Part shown: positions 1 to 9,100 of the stretch, piece by piece
Numbering within the stretch: the first letter of the stretch is position 1
Layout: the number at the start of each line of letters is the position of its first letter
From: CALBTQ01 sp036725605
Lineage (GTDB): Bacteria > Lernaellota > Lernaellaia > Lernaellales > Lernaellaceae
Length of the DNA stretch: 64,000 nt
Direction: 5' to 3'
Assembly (NCBI GenBank): GCA_036725605.1
Contig: DAIMDW010000002.1
Location: 124,001 to 188,000, forward strand
The notes under the pieces: model-generated
Database searches by the model: none
What the model saw: the letters and a program-made list of their open reading frames with translations, nothing else
What the model was told of the DNA's origin: nothing
Program-made: the position numbers and the translations under genes

Positions 1-1
1 G

Positions 2-2467
2 CATCGTCTGATCACGTTGACAACAATGGTTCTTTTTGCCTGGGGATTTTTTCTCACCGACGGAGTCGACGCCCAAATCGACCTTTGTTCGCTGCACGGC
101 ACAATCGAGGCCTGTCAAGCCGATCCGACCTGCCATTACTGCCCGGTCGAAGGCGTGATGGGCTGCAAGTCGATCGATGTGGAGTGCGTCGAATGCCGCG
201 ATCTGTCTCATGCCGACTGCGACTCCGGCGTCGGTTGCTACTATTGCACCAATCAATTCATGTGCCTGGAAGACGGTGTTTCCTGCACCTGCGGCGACGG
301 CATACTCATCACTGCCGAAGAATGTGAAGTCCGTTTCGGCGATCCCGATTGCGTCGATTGCGCTTGCATCAACGGCACGATTCCCAGCGGCGACGGCGTT
401 TGCGATTGCGCCGACGATGAGGGATGCAGCGACGGCCTGGCCTGCAACGGCGAGGAAACCTGCGCCGCCGACGGCGAGTGTGTCGGCGGTACGGCGATCT
501 CCTGCACGGACGACGGTTTGTGGTGCAACGGCGATGAAATCTGCAACTGGTGGACCGACGCCTGCGTCAGCCGCGGGCTTCCCTCCTCCGCCGGATTGGC
601 CTTGGGCGACAACGAATACGGCCAACTGGGCGACGGCGGCGCGACCGCGTATCGCACCGATCCTTATATTTTCGAGACGGACAATGTCGTTCAGGTTGCC
701 GGCGGAGCGAACCATACGCTGTTCGTCACCGCCGGCGGCGAACTGTGGGCCATGGGCCGCAACAACCACGGACAACTCGGCGATGGAACGACCAACCCCG
801 TCGACGTTCCGATCCTGATCGTCGCGAGCGGCGTGCGGCGCGCCGCGGCGGGCGACAACCACAGTTTGTTCATCAAAGACGACGGCAGCCTGTGGGGCAT
901 GGGGAAAAACACCTATGGGCAACTGGGCTTCGGCGGCAGCGCCACCTCTCCCGTGCAAACCGTCGAACCCGGTTGGGGCGTGGTCGACGTGGCCGCCGGC
1001 GCGGAACATTCGCTTTACCTGACCGTCGACGGCAACGTGTTTGCCATGGGCTGCAACATCGACGGCCAGCTGGGCCTCGGCGACAAGAGAGATCGCTTCA
1101 ATCCCATTCAGGTGGCGACCTCGGGCTTCGCCATATCCGTCGCGGCCGGTGGCAGCAACAGCGCCATTATTCGCGCCGACGGCACGCTGCTGGTCATGGG
1201 CAAAAACGACCAGGGGCAAATCGGCGACGCCACGCTCGGCATCGGCGAAGACGCGATCACGCCGGCGGCGGTTTCGGTAAGCAGCGTGGCGCACGTGGCG
1301 GTGGGCGCGAAACACATTATCTTTTCCACATACGCCGGTGCGCTTTTCGCGATGGGCGATAACGAATTCGGCCAGCTCGGTACGGGCGACAACAACGATG
1401 CCAACACGCCGGTATCCATCGTCGCCGCGGGCGTCGGCGGGGTGGCGGCGGGCGCTGAACATTCGTTGTACATCCGCGATTACGAAGCGGGAGTGAACGA
1501 CGCGGACGCGCTGTACGGCATGGGCGGCACAGACCTGGGTCAGCTCGGTGACGATTCACAAGCCTCGTACAACGCTCCGATTCTCGTGGTTGCCGATTCG
1601 GTGCAGGACGTCGCGGCCGGCGGCTATCATACGCTTTTCCTGCAAGCGCAGACCGACGGCTGTTTGATCGACGATTCGTGCGTTGCCGACGGCGCAACCA
1701 ACGCGGACAACGATTGTCTCATTTGCGATCCGGCTGTGTCGCGTACGAGCTGGAGCGTCAACGACGGCGGTTCCTGCGATGACGGCGACGCCTGCAACGG
1801 TGCGGATTCCTGCGTTGCCGACGTGTGCACCAACGTCGGCCCGGCGCTGGTCTGCAACGACGATGTCGATTGCACCGTCGATACCTGCGATACGGCCACC
1901 GGCTGCGTTTACACGCCCAACAACGCAAATTGCGACGACAGCGTCGATTGCACCGTCGACACCTGCGATGCGACGAACGACTGCCAGTTCACCCCCGATG
2001 ATACCCTGTGCGACAACGGTCAGTATTGTGACGGCGCGGAAACCTGTGATGAGGACAACGGCTGCCAGGACGGCACGCCCATCGCGTGTGAAGACGATCT
2101 GTTGTTCTGCACCGGCGATGAAGTATGCGACGAGGAACAGGACACTTGCGTCTCCGAAGGCGATCCGTGCAATCCGTCCACCGAAACCTGCAATGAGGAT
2201 ACCGACACCTGCGACGCCAACTCCGACGACGACACATCCGACGACGACACATCCGACGACGACACAATGGACGACGATTCAACCGATGACGATACGGTGG
2301 ACGACGACACCTCCGACGACGATACAACCGACGACGATACAGTGGACGACGACACCTCCGACGACGATACAACCGATGATGACGCAGTGGATGACGATAC
2401 GACCGATGACGATGCTACCAGTGATGACGATGATGATGATGACAACGACGACGGCTGCGGCTGCTAA
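2..2467 (+). CDS. Secreted RCC1 seven-repeat propeller protein with Asp-rich tail and terminal GCGC (5' end probably outside window)
   Basis: The frame is open from base 2. The first possible starts (TTG at 17, ATG at 26) lie inside what looks like a signal peptide (hydrophobic stretch ending GVDAQ), so the true start probably lies upstream. A Cys-rich module (residues ~25-190 counted from base 17) is followed by seven RCC1-type repeats with the signature G-x-N-x-x-G-Q-L-G (for example GDNEYGQLGDGG, GRNNHGQLGDGT), enough for a complete seven-bladed propeller. A second Cys-rich region with CDDG/TVDTCD units follows, then about 70 residues of DDDT/S/V linker, and the protein ends NDDGCGC. RCC1 propellers serve as binding scaffolds; the ligand is unknown. 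The protein is probably exported and surface-held. It is a close architectural paralogue of the gene at 54148-56973. Confidence 0.85.
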   Translation, partial: HRLITLTTMVLFAWGFFLTDGVDAQIDLCSLHGTIEACQADPTCHYCPVEGVMGCKSIDVECVECRDLSHADCDSGVGCYYCTNQFMCLEDGVSCTCGDGILITAEECEVRFGDPDCVDCACINGTIPSGDGVCDCADDEGCSDGLACNGEETCAADGECVGGTAISCTDDGLWCNGDEICNWWTDACVSRGLPSSAGLALGDNEYGQLGDGGATAYRTDPYIFETDNVVQVAGGANHTLFVTAGGELWAMGRNNHGQLGDGTTNPVDVPILIVASGVRRAAAGDNHSLFIKDDGSLWGMGKNTYGQLGFGGSATSPVQTVEPGWGVVDVAAGAEHSLYLTVDGNVFAMGCNIDGQLGLGDKRDRFNPIQVATSGFAISVAAGGSNSAIIRADGTLLVMGKNDQGQIGDATLGIGEDAITPAAVSVSSVAHVAVGAKHIIFSTYAGALFAMGDNEFGQLGTGDNNDANTPVSIVAAGVGGVAAGAEHSLYIRDYEAGVNDADALYGMGGTDLGQLGDDSQASYNAPILVVADSVQDVAAGGYHTLFLQAQTDGCLIDDSCVADGATNADNDCLICDPAVSRTSWSVNDGGSCDDGDACNGADSCVADVCTNVGPALVCNDDVDCTVDTCDTATGCVYTPNNANCDDSVDCTVDTCDATNDCQFTPDDTLCDNGQYCDGAETCDEDNGCQDGTPIACEDDLLFCTGDEVCDEEQDTCVSEGDPCNPSTETCNEDTDTCDANSDDDTSDDDTSDDDTMDDDSTDDDTVDDDTSDDDTTDDDTVDDDTSDDDTTDDDAVDDDTTDDDATSDDDDDDDNDDGCGC
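2225..2450 (+). repeat. Coding minisatellite: (Asp-Asp-Asp-Thr-X)n linker
   Basis: Imperfect 15-bp units of the form GAYGAYGAYACN-NNN encode DDDT-S/V/T pentapeptides. The same unit recurs in other genes at about 4733-4908, 7856-8042, 9310-9447, 13276-13770, 17125-17232, 51018-51236, 54160-54345 and 57840-57902. It translates to an extended, strongly acidic, unstructured spacer and should be prone to slippage. Confidence 0.9.
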
Positions 2468-2489
2468 ATGAACGGCTGAGCCTTGCGAA

Positions 2490-2508
2490 ATCCCGCCACA
2501 GGCGGGAT
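2490..2508 (+). terminator. Putative terminator hairpin after the RCC1 gene
   Basis: A perfect 8-bp inverted repeat (ATCCCGCC / GGCGGGAT) with a 3-nt loop begins 22 nt after the stop codon. No T-run follows, so it could instead be a REP-like palindrome or an mRNA-stabilising stem. Confidence 0.45.
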
Positions 2509-2713
2509 GACGACAGCAACGGGTGCGCATGCTGATTTGTTCGCTCGCCACTGGTGATTATCGGCTCGCTCAACCCGCCCTTTATCGATAATTATTTACA
2601 AATAAAACATCCTTTTATGAGCACGTTGCGCTAAATATGGATTAATCTTAACATATGATCCGTTTATTGAACGATAACAGATAAACTCGTTTGAATAAAA
2701 TTGAGGAAGGACA

Positions 2714-4931
2714 ATGGTGTATTCTCATCGTATGTGGCGTTTTGTTTTTTTAACACTAATTATCAATTTTTCGTTGCTGATACCTACCGCATCCAAAGCC
2801 GAAACGATTCAAATGTGGCAATCGGATTACACCACCGAATTTGAATACCCTTATGTGTATGACATGGCGATAGAGAACGGTGACGGGCGCTCCTATCTCG
2901 CCGGTTATGGCTATTACTCCAGTTATCATGCGCGTGATTGTTTTGTCGTGCAATTCAGCGCCGGCGGTAACTTCAACTGGACACGTCGTTATGGCGGCAA
3001 TGAAGGATACGACGAATTTTGTCATGCGATCGACTTAGGTCCACCGAATGATACTTCCGTTTATCTGGTCGGATATAGCAATTCCGACCCATACGGTAGC
3101 GGAACCGATGATGGTCTGATCATTAAATACAATTCCAACGGAGATCGCCAATGGGTACGCTATTTGGTGCCGGCCCAAGAAGGATTCGTCAATTTATATA
3201 GTGTGCTTGTCGATGACGAGGATGGAACGGTTTATCTTTCCGGCGGATACCAGCATACCGAAGGGACTGGCTACGTTACCGACTGCATCGTGGCCAGCTA
3301 TGACCCTGACGGCAACGAAAACTGGCGTTTCATCTGGGATAACGAAACGGGCGGTTGTAAAATAATTGGCAGTGATGCCGACGATATATTCACACTCAAT
3401 TATTCCAACCATAGTTTGCTTACTTTGAGCAAATCCGGTGGTGTGGTTCAATGGTACGAAGCGCCGGAAGTGTATCATCCATCCGCTGTGATGGACAGTG
3501 ACGGCAATCTGATTCTTTCCGGGCAAGTCGGCTATGTTGATTTCCAAACCATTATTCGCGCAACGAAAATCGACCCAAACGGCAACGTGCTTTGGACTGA
3601 GGATTTCGATTACGGACCAACCGGTTTAATAGACTTGGTCGACAGTATCGCCATCGGCAACGCCAATGATCTTTACATCAAAGCAAGAGGCTGTCTGGAA
3701 ATGTCGGGCATCGCCCATTTGATTCAGTGCGATTCCTGGAAACATCTGGTGTTGAAATACAATGCTGACGGCGAATTTCAATGGATTGAGGAACTTGACG
3801 GGTTTGGTAACGGTGCAAGTCCTTATCATTATTATAGTGATTTTTTATATGGGGATATCGCCACCTCGTCTTCTGAAAAAATAATGACGATCAGTCTGTC
3901 ATCGGTCGCTGACCCATCCGACGTAATATTGAACAACTTGACGACGTTCGCCGACGATGGCTCGATCCTGGACCAAGATCAAACGATCGATAATCCTTAC
4001 TTCGGCTTATCCCATGAAGCTCTCCTGTATACATATTCCTACATGGATAGTGATTACGTAGTAAGCGCCGCCAAATATTGTGTCGATTGTTATATCGACG
4101 GTGAATGCTATCCGGACGGAACGATCAACCCGGACAATTCGTGTCAAATCTGCGACTCGTCACTCGATGCCGGCGCCTGGTCGAGTCGCGACGGCGAAAC
4201 ATGCGACGACGGCGTGTTCTGCAANNNNNNNNNNNNNNNNNNNNNNNNNNNNNNNNNNNNNNNNNNNNNNNNNNNNNNNNNNNNNNNNNNNNNNNNNNNN
4301 NNNNNNNNNNNNNNNNNNNNNNNNCGGCGCGGACACCTGCGATAGCGGCGCCTGTTCGCAACACGCGGGCGATCCGTGCGATGCGCAGTGTCAATCGTGC
4401 AACGAAGGCGCCTCGACCTGCGACGATGTATCCGGCTCGTGCGACGACGGCGTGTTCTGCAACGGCGCGGACACCTGCGATAGCGGCGCCTGTTCGCAAC
4501 ACGCGGGCGATCCGTGCAACGATGATCTTTATTGCAACGGCGAAGAAACATGCGACGAAGAAAACGATTTATGTGTGAATGGCGACATCCCCTGCCCCGA
4601 CGACGGATTGTGGTGCACCGGCGAGGAATCATGCGATGAAGAAAACGACACCTGTGTCAATTCCGGAGATCCCTGCGACCCAGAAACCCAAACCTGCAAC
4701 GAAGAAACCGACACCTGCGACGCCAATACGGACGACGATACGGTGGACGACGACACAATGGACGACGACACATCCGACGACGATACGGTGGACGACGACA
4801 CATCCGATGATGATACGACCGACGACGACACAGCCGATGATGACGCAGTGGATGACGATGTGACTGATGATGACGCTACCAGTGATGACGATGATGATGA
4901 TGATGACAATAATGACGGATGCGGGTGTTGA
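2714..4931 (+). CDS. Secreted SBBP-type beta-propeller protein with Cys-rich repeats, Asp-rich tail and terminal GCGC; interrupted by assembly gap
   Basis: The start is ATG 2714, preceded by GAGGAAGG, with a signal peptide ending near TASKAE. Residues ~30-450 carry propeller repeats of the SBBP type (for example DDGLIIKYNSNGDRQWVRYL). After that come Cys-rich units, a DDDT linker and the ending NNDGCGC. The 100 Ns at 4225-4324 shift the apparent frame. Joining base 4224 directly to 4325 restores the frame (AA+C gives Asn) and yields CNGADTC, the same peptide as the downstream repeat. I therefore treat this as one gene whose internal 138-bp repeat was collapsed in assembly. The true protein length is unknown. 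The N-terminal repeats suggest a secreted or surface propeller of unknown ligand. Confidence 0.8.
4204..4520 (+). repeat. 138-bp tandem repeat containing the assembly gap
   Basis: The segment beginning CGGCGCGGACACC at 4325 recurs at 4463, giving a period of 138 bp (46 codons). The sequence GACGACGGCGTGTTCTGCAA precedes both the gap (ending at 4224) and the second copy. The Ns therefore sit exactly at a repeat boundary, and the missing sequence is probably a whole number of 138-bp units, possibly none. Confidence 0.85.
4225..4324. other. Scaffold gap of 100 N
   Basis: A run of exactly 100 N, the usual placeholder for a gap of unknown length, inside the Cys-rich repeat of the SBBP protein gene. 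Confidence 0.98.
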
Positions 4932-4954
4932 TCAGTCTGGCTGATAGAGGCGAA

Positions 4955-5476
4955 TTATCGTTTATAAATTTCGCGCCACGAACGACCGTCGATCAGCAGA
5001 TCTTTGACCTTGGGTTTGCCCTTCTGATTGACCGACACGACGATGCTGCAACGACGACTGGTTGCCATAATGGAATTGAGTAACGGCGCACTTTCTTCCG
5101 GAATATAGTACCGCTCGATATCGGCGGAAAATTCCGAGCCTCGGCAATTACCCTGCAGCACAACCTGGCAATCCGCCGGCTTGCTCGCCGGGCACTTTTG
5201 CCCCATTGAATAACCATTGATCCGGCCGTTTTCCTCCCACAGGCAAACATAATACGGCTTGAGCGACGACATGCCCACCTCGCACAATTTCGGCGGATAC
5301 AGCGGGCGATACGTCAGGTAATGGCCGGCCAGCGGATCGCGCGGATCGATTCCCGCGGCGGGAATAGTAATTTCCGTACCGGTATGAAGGTCGATCGCCA
5401 TCGAGCCGACCCATATCGCCAGACAGAGAATCGGGATTATCACCGCCACGGCCAATTTCACGCGCGTCGATTTCAT
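4955..5476 (-). CDS. GDYXXLXY-domain membrane-anchored protein
   Basis: The protein has 173 aa, with one N-terminal membrane segment (~residues 8-28) and then a periplasmic domain carrying DPLAGHYLTYRPLY. This corresponds to the family signature D-P-L-x-G-x-Y-x-x-L-x-Y. Proteins with this domain are commonly encoded next to DUF2157 membrane proteins, as here: its ATG overlaps the stop of the DUF2157 gene by 4 bp (ATGA), so the two are translationally coupled. The biochemical function of the pair is not known. The gene converges with the preceding propeller gene. Confidence 0.8.
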   Translation of the reverse strand: MKSTRVKLAVAVIIPILCLAIWVGSMAIDLHTGTEITIPAAGIDPRDPLAGHYLTYRPLYPPKLCEVGMSSLKPYYVCLWEENGRINGYSMGQKCPASKPADCQVVLQGNCRGSEFSADIERYYIPEESAPLLNSIMATSRRCSIVVSVNQKGKPKVKDLLIDGRSWREIYKR

Positions 5477-6648
5477 GCAAGCATCCTTTCCATCCAGCCG
5501 GCCAATTTCAGCCTAATTTTGAACCAGACGATACCCAGGCCGATAATCAACAAACCGGAGACGATCAACCCGACGCCGGTTTTGATCAGACTGCCGAACA
5601 CCTGGAAATAGACGATCAAGAATCGCAGGGTGATCGCGATCGTGATCATGTTGAAACAGTTCGGCTTTCCCAGCATGACAAACAACGCGGCCAGCAGGAA
5701 GAACGCGACGATACTGAACATGGCTCCCAGAAAATCCGTCCTTATTGCAAAAGAAAATGCTCTCTCTCTAATCGGCATGTACAGCAGCACCAAGGCCAGC
5801 ATCCACGCCAGCAGAATAAGCGTGACCACTTTCACCTTGTCGTGAAGTTTCCGGCGTAAATACAAGGAACCGCCGGCGATCATGGCGAGAATCGTGATCG
5901 GAATCAGCCCGGTCATCGACAGCTCGATATCTTTCATCGAGCTGGTAACGTCGCCGACACAGATCATGACAAAGCCGGCGATGAAGCTCCACAGGGTAAA
6001 CGCCCACGCAAAGCGATGCAGTTTTTCAATCGACGACGTCACGTTACTCAACGCGAGCAGGATGAGCGGCACTGCCAACAATTTCGTGTAATAACTTACT
6101 CGCAAGCCGAACAGTCCATTCATCAATGTCTTTTCTTCGATGACCGTCAGCGTTAGCGCCACCAGCAAGCCCACCACCCAAAGCTGGGGCATGAACCAGC
6201 GACGAGCGGCAAGGCTCACCGGCAGCACCAATGCCAGGGTCAGCAACAGCGCGCGGTGGATGGGGAGATGAAGATGAAATACCTGTACGACCAGACCGAT
6301 CGAAGCCAGACAAAAGAGCGAGAAAACCAGCGAAACCAGTTCGAACGCCATTTCACGCTTTTCGTCATAAAGACGAATTAGCGTCATCCCCATGGCAATC
6401 AATAGCGCAAAGTCGGTCGTCATTTTGATCCACCCGGGAATGGCCCGCCAGTTCGCGGCGATGAGCGAAATAATGCCGATGCCCAGTACACAGCCGCCGG
6501 TCATCAACAAGCCGTAGAGCACCCAGCGTCCGCGTCCGACCGCGACGTTGTCGCGCTCATGGGCCACGATGGCGCTTTGTTGCTCGGCCGTCAGCAGCCC
6601 CTGTTCCTGCCAGCGGGACAGCATCCGCATAAGACGCTTTTCATTCAT
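5473..6648 (-). CDS. DUF2157 family multi-spanning membrane protein
   Basis: The protein has 391 aa. The N-terminal cytosolic stretch (RMLSRWQEQGLLTAEQQ) is typical of DUF2157, and about ten hydrophobic transmembrane segments follow. It is the first gene of a two-gene operon with the GDYXXLXY protein. The family is widespread in Bacteria, and no enzymatic activity is assigned to it. I infer that the pair forms an envelope complex. Confidence 0.85.
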   Translation of the reverse strand: MNEKRLMRMLSRWQEQGLLTAEQQSAIVAHERDNVAVGRGRWVLYGLLMTGGCVLGIGIISLIAANWRAIPGWIKMTTDFALLIAMGMTLIRLYDEKREMAFELVSLVFSLFCLASIGLVVQVFHLHLPIHRALLLTLALVLPVSLAARRWFMPQLWVVGLLVALTLTVIEEKTLMNGLFGLRVSYYTKLLAVPLILLALSNVTSSIEKLHRFAWAFTLWSFIAGFVMICVGDVTSSMKDIELSMTGLIPITILAMIAGGSLYLRRKLHDKVKVVTLILLAWMLALVLLYMPIRERAFSFAIRTDFLGAMFSIVAFFLLAALFVMLGKPNCFNMITIAITLRFLIVYFQVFGSLIKTGVGLIVSGLLIIGLGIVWFKIRLKLAGWMERMLA

Positions 6649-6731
6649 TCTTATACCCGGTATGGATTGCTAAGGTTATGTATTGATATCATAAAAATAG
6701 TTTATCGTCCAATCTTATCACTAGAATGTGA

Positions 6732-7634
6732 TCAGGCGGTCATCTCATCGACGCCCATCTCGGCCAGCGCCACCCGGTAAAAGGAAAAACCGCGCATGCG
6801 GCGGCCGCGCTCGCCCCAATAGCGCTCGCGATACTCGTCGGCGCCGATGTCTTCGTGCAGCGTGAAACCGTGTTCGGCCAGATAGCCCGGCAACTCCGCG
6901 GGCATCATCCCCCAGATCCACGGTTCGCTGTGACCGGCGACCTGCCGTTGCGAGGCGCGCGACCCGGCGAACGTCGCCGTGCCGTCGATCAGGCCGCGGT
7001 GCAGGTAGGTGAAAACGAGGCGGCTGCCGGGCACGGTTACGGCGGCGATGGTGCGCAAGGTATTGTCGACGGCGTGCTCGCCCAGGTAGTGCGTCACACC
7101 TTCCCAGAGCACGAAGGAGCGCTGGTGAGGATCATACGACGTTCCGGCCAGCACTTCGTCCAGCCGCTGCCGGGTGAAGTCGATCGCCGCGAAGGTCAAC
7201 GCGGGTGGAATCGCCGCGCCGAGGCTCTCCAGCCGCTCGCGCTTGTGCGCCTGGGTCGCCGGATGATCCACCTCGATGATGCGGCAGTCGGCCAGCTCCG
7301 GCAGACGCCAGGCACGGCAATCGAAGCCCGCGCCAAGAATGACGATCTGCCGAATGCCGTCGCGTATCGCTTCGCGCAGGAGATCGTCGATCAATCGCGT
7401 GCGGGCGATGCCGGAGGTCATCGCGCCGGGATAGCGCCAATCCACCAGCCAACGCACCGCCGCGCCCACCAGCGGCCAGGAAGCGAAACGGACGATGCGT
7501 CGGTAACGTGCGGCGAGAAAATGCACCGCAAACGGATCGGCGAACAGGCGCGTTCGTGCGGGACGGCGCACGTCTTCCAGCGCCCGAAACGACGCGGCGT
7601 ACTGCGCGGTACGACTGGCCTGGTGTTCCTGCAT
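6732..7634 (-). CDS. SAM-dependent methyltransferase, TIGR00027/leucine carboxyl methyltransferase-like family
   Basis: The protein has 300 aa from ATG 7634. An in-frame TTG 21 nt upstream is less likely, because AAGAGA precedes the ATG. Family features are the N-terminal RTAQYAASFRALE and RLFADPFAVHFL, the SAM-binding motif I (IVILGAGFDCRAWRL), the acidic loop IIEVDHPATQ and WEGVTHYL. TIGR00027 members are small-molecule O-methyltransferases of mostly unknown substrate, frequent in actinobacteria and deltaproteobacteria. The gene is monocistronic and diverges from the lipoprotein gene at 7772. Confidence 0.85.
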   Translation of the reverse strand: MQEHQASRTAQYAASFRALEDVRRPARTRLFADPFAVHFLAARYRRIVRFASWPLVGAAVRWLVDWRYPGAMTSGIARTRLIDDLLREAIRDGIRQIVILGAGFDCRAWRLPELADCRIIEVDHPATQAHKRERLESLGAAIPPALTFAAIDFTRQRLDEVLAGTSYDPHQRSFVLWEGVTHYLGEHAVDNTLRTIAAVTVPGSRLVFTYLHRGLIDGTATFAGSRASQRQVAGHSEPWIWGMMPAELPGYLAEHGFTLHEDIGADEYRERYWGERGRRMRGFSFYRVALAEMGVDEMTA

Positions 7635-7771
7635 GGTAATCTCTTGAAAATCCAATCTGACATAAAAAGCAGCATATTCATAGAAAAATCACTTACATTT
7701 TAAAATAGATTTAGTAGCATATCGATGGGGGCGAAACGGCTGAGCGACAGCCATATTATGGGAAAAGAAAA

Positions 7772-9034
7772 ATGTTCGGGAAAACATTATCGCTCCACGG
7801 CTATTTGTATCTATTGATAATCCTAACCATGTTCCTGGGGCTTTTCGCCTGTGGCGACGATGACGATGCAGGCGACGACGACAACGACGCGGACGACGAC
7901 GATTCCACGGCCGATGACGACACGACCGCCGACGACGACACGATTACCGACGACGATACTGCGCCCGACGACGACACCTCCGTCGATGACGACACCCTCC
8001 CCGATGACGATACGGGCGTGGACGACGACACGGACGCGGAAGAAATCATCGTCCTGGACGACGACATCACCGACGATGTGGAACTGATGTTGATCTCCCA
8101 CAGTTCCTCACTGCGGCGCTCCGGCGGCGAGTGGATCGAAGAACCGATGACCGAAACCTTCCATGGCATCAGTTCCTCGGTGTTCATCAACGGGAACCTG
8201 GGATACGTCGCCGCGAACCTTTACGACTATGACGATTATCCCGACGGCTTCGACATCTTCAAGTACGAGTACGGCGTCGGCTGGAGCCTGGATACGGTGC
8301 ACGTGCCCTTGTACACCAAGGAGAATGTCCGCGCCATTTTCGCCCCGGATCCCAGCACGTTTTGGCTGAGCACCTATCAATACTGGGACAAGATGGAGTC
8401 CTATTATTATCTGTATCGCTACAGCGGCGCGACCGCGACGTTGGAGCAGGAATCGGCTGACTACGTTTATACCAGCATGTTTTTCACCGATCCCAACAAC
8501 GGGCTGGTCGCCGATTTTCATTTCGGCTCGCGGATCTGGCACTATCTAAACGGCGAGTGGTATCTGGAATACGGCAACGGCGGCGACCGTACCGGCGGCA
8601 TCGATTACGTTTATCTGGACGCGCCCGATCACGGTTTTCTCCTCAACGGGAACTACCAAGTAATGGAATACAACGATGGAGTCGTTGAGTCGATCACGTT
8701 GCCCGCCGAATGCGACCACGCCTGGATACAGCAGGTCTGCACCTCCGGCGATTACGTCCTCATTCCCGCCTACGGCAAGTTCATCGAGCGAAAAAACGGA
8801 GAATGGCACTGCCGGAAAATCGACAAACGCACAACGAATTTCTGCCTGACGACGACGGACGGTCATATCTTCATGCTCGGCTTGGCGCACAAAGGAAAAA
8901 GTTTTTCCTACGACCTGTATGAAGTGTTCGACGATTACGTCATCAAGGAAGAATTGCCGGAAATCGGCGTATTTTACGGTCTGCATGGCCTGGGAGAAAA
9001 CGCACCGGCTTTCTCGTTGTCGCCGATACATTAA
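7772..9034 (+). CDS. Lipoprotein with N-terminal Asp-rich linker, unknown function
   Basis: The protein has 420 aa. A signal peptide ending in the lipobox LFAC (Cys ~residue 27) is followed directly by about 65 residues of DDDT/DDDD linker. The remaining ~300 residues are rich in Tyr, Trp, Asp and Gly with repeating strand-like segments (NGNLGYVAANLYDYDDY, FFTDPNNGLVADFHFG), suggestive of a beta-propeller. I do not recognise a family. It is probably tethered to the outer membrane, with the acidic linker projecting the domain outward. It belongs to the same lipobox-plus-Asp-linker class as the genes at 12506, 17053, 50220 and 57466. Confidence 0.75.
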   Translation: MFGKTLSLHGYLYLLIILTMFLGLFACGDDDDAGDDDNDADDDDSTADDDTTADDDTITDDDTAPDDDTSVDDDTLPDDDTGVDDDTDAEEIIVLDDDITDDVELMLISHSSSLRRSGGEWIEEPMTETFHGISSSVFINGNLGYVAANLYDYDDYPDGFDIFKYEYGVGWSLDTVHVPLYTKENVRAIFAPDPSTFWLSTYQYWDKMESYYYLYRYSGATATLEQESADYVYTSMFFTDPNNGLVADFHFGSRIWHYLNGEWYLEYGNGGDRTGGIDYVYLDAPDHGFLLNGNYQVMEYNDGVVESITLPAECDHAWIQQVCTSGDYVLIPAYGKFIERKNGEWHCRKIDKRTTNFCLTTTDGHIFMLGLAHKGKSFSYDLYEVFDDYVIKEELPEIGVFYGLHGLGENAPAFSLSPIH

Positions 9035-9038
9035 AACC

Positions 9039-9073
9039 AACGGCCTCCCCCGCTTGCAGCGAAGAAGGCCGTT
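9039..9073. terminator. Bidirectional terminator hairpin between convergent genes
   Basis: An 8-bp inverted repeat, AACGGCCT (9039-9046) and AGGCCGTT (9066-9073), encloses a loop with a smaller CGCT-TGCA-GCG stem. It lies between the stops of the convergent genes at 7772 and 9101. Confidence 0.6.
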
Positions 9074-9100
9074 GAGAAGAAGCGTTTATCCGGCTAAACG

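Noticed and set aside
2020..2445. Minus-strand Ser/Val-rich frame (SSSVVSSSTVSSS)
   Set aside because: Antisense shadow of the GAC-rich DDDT minisatellite; no start signal or independent function.
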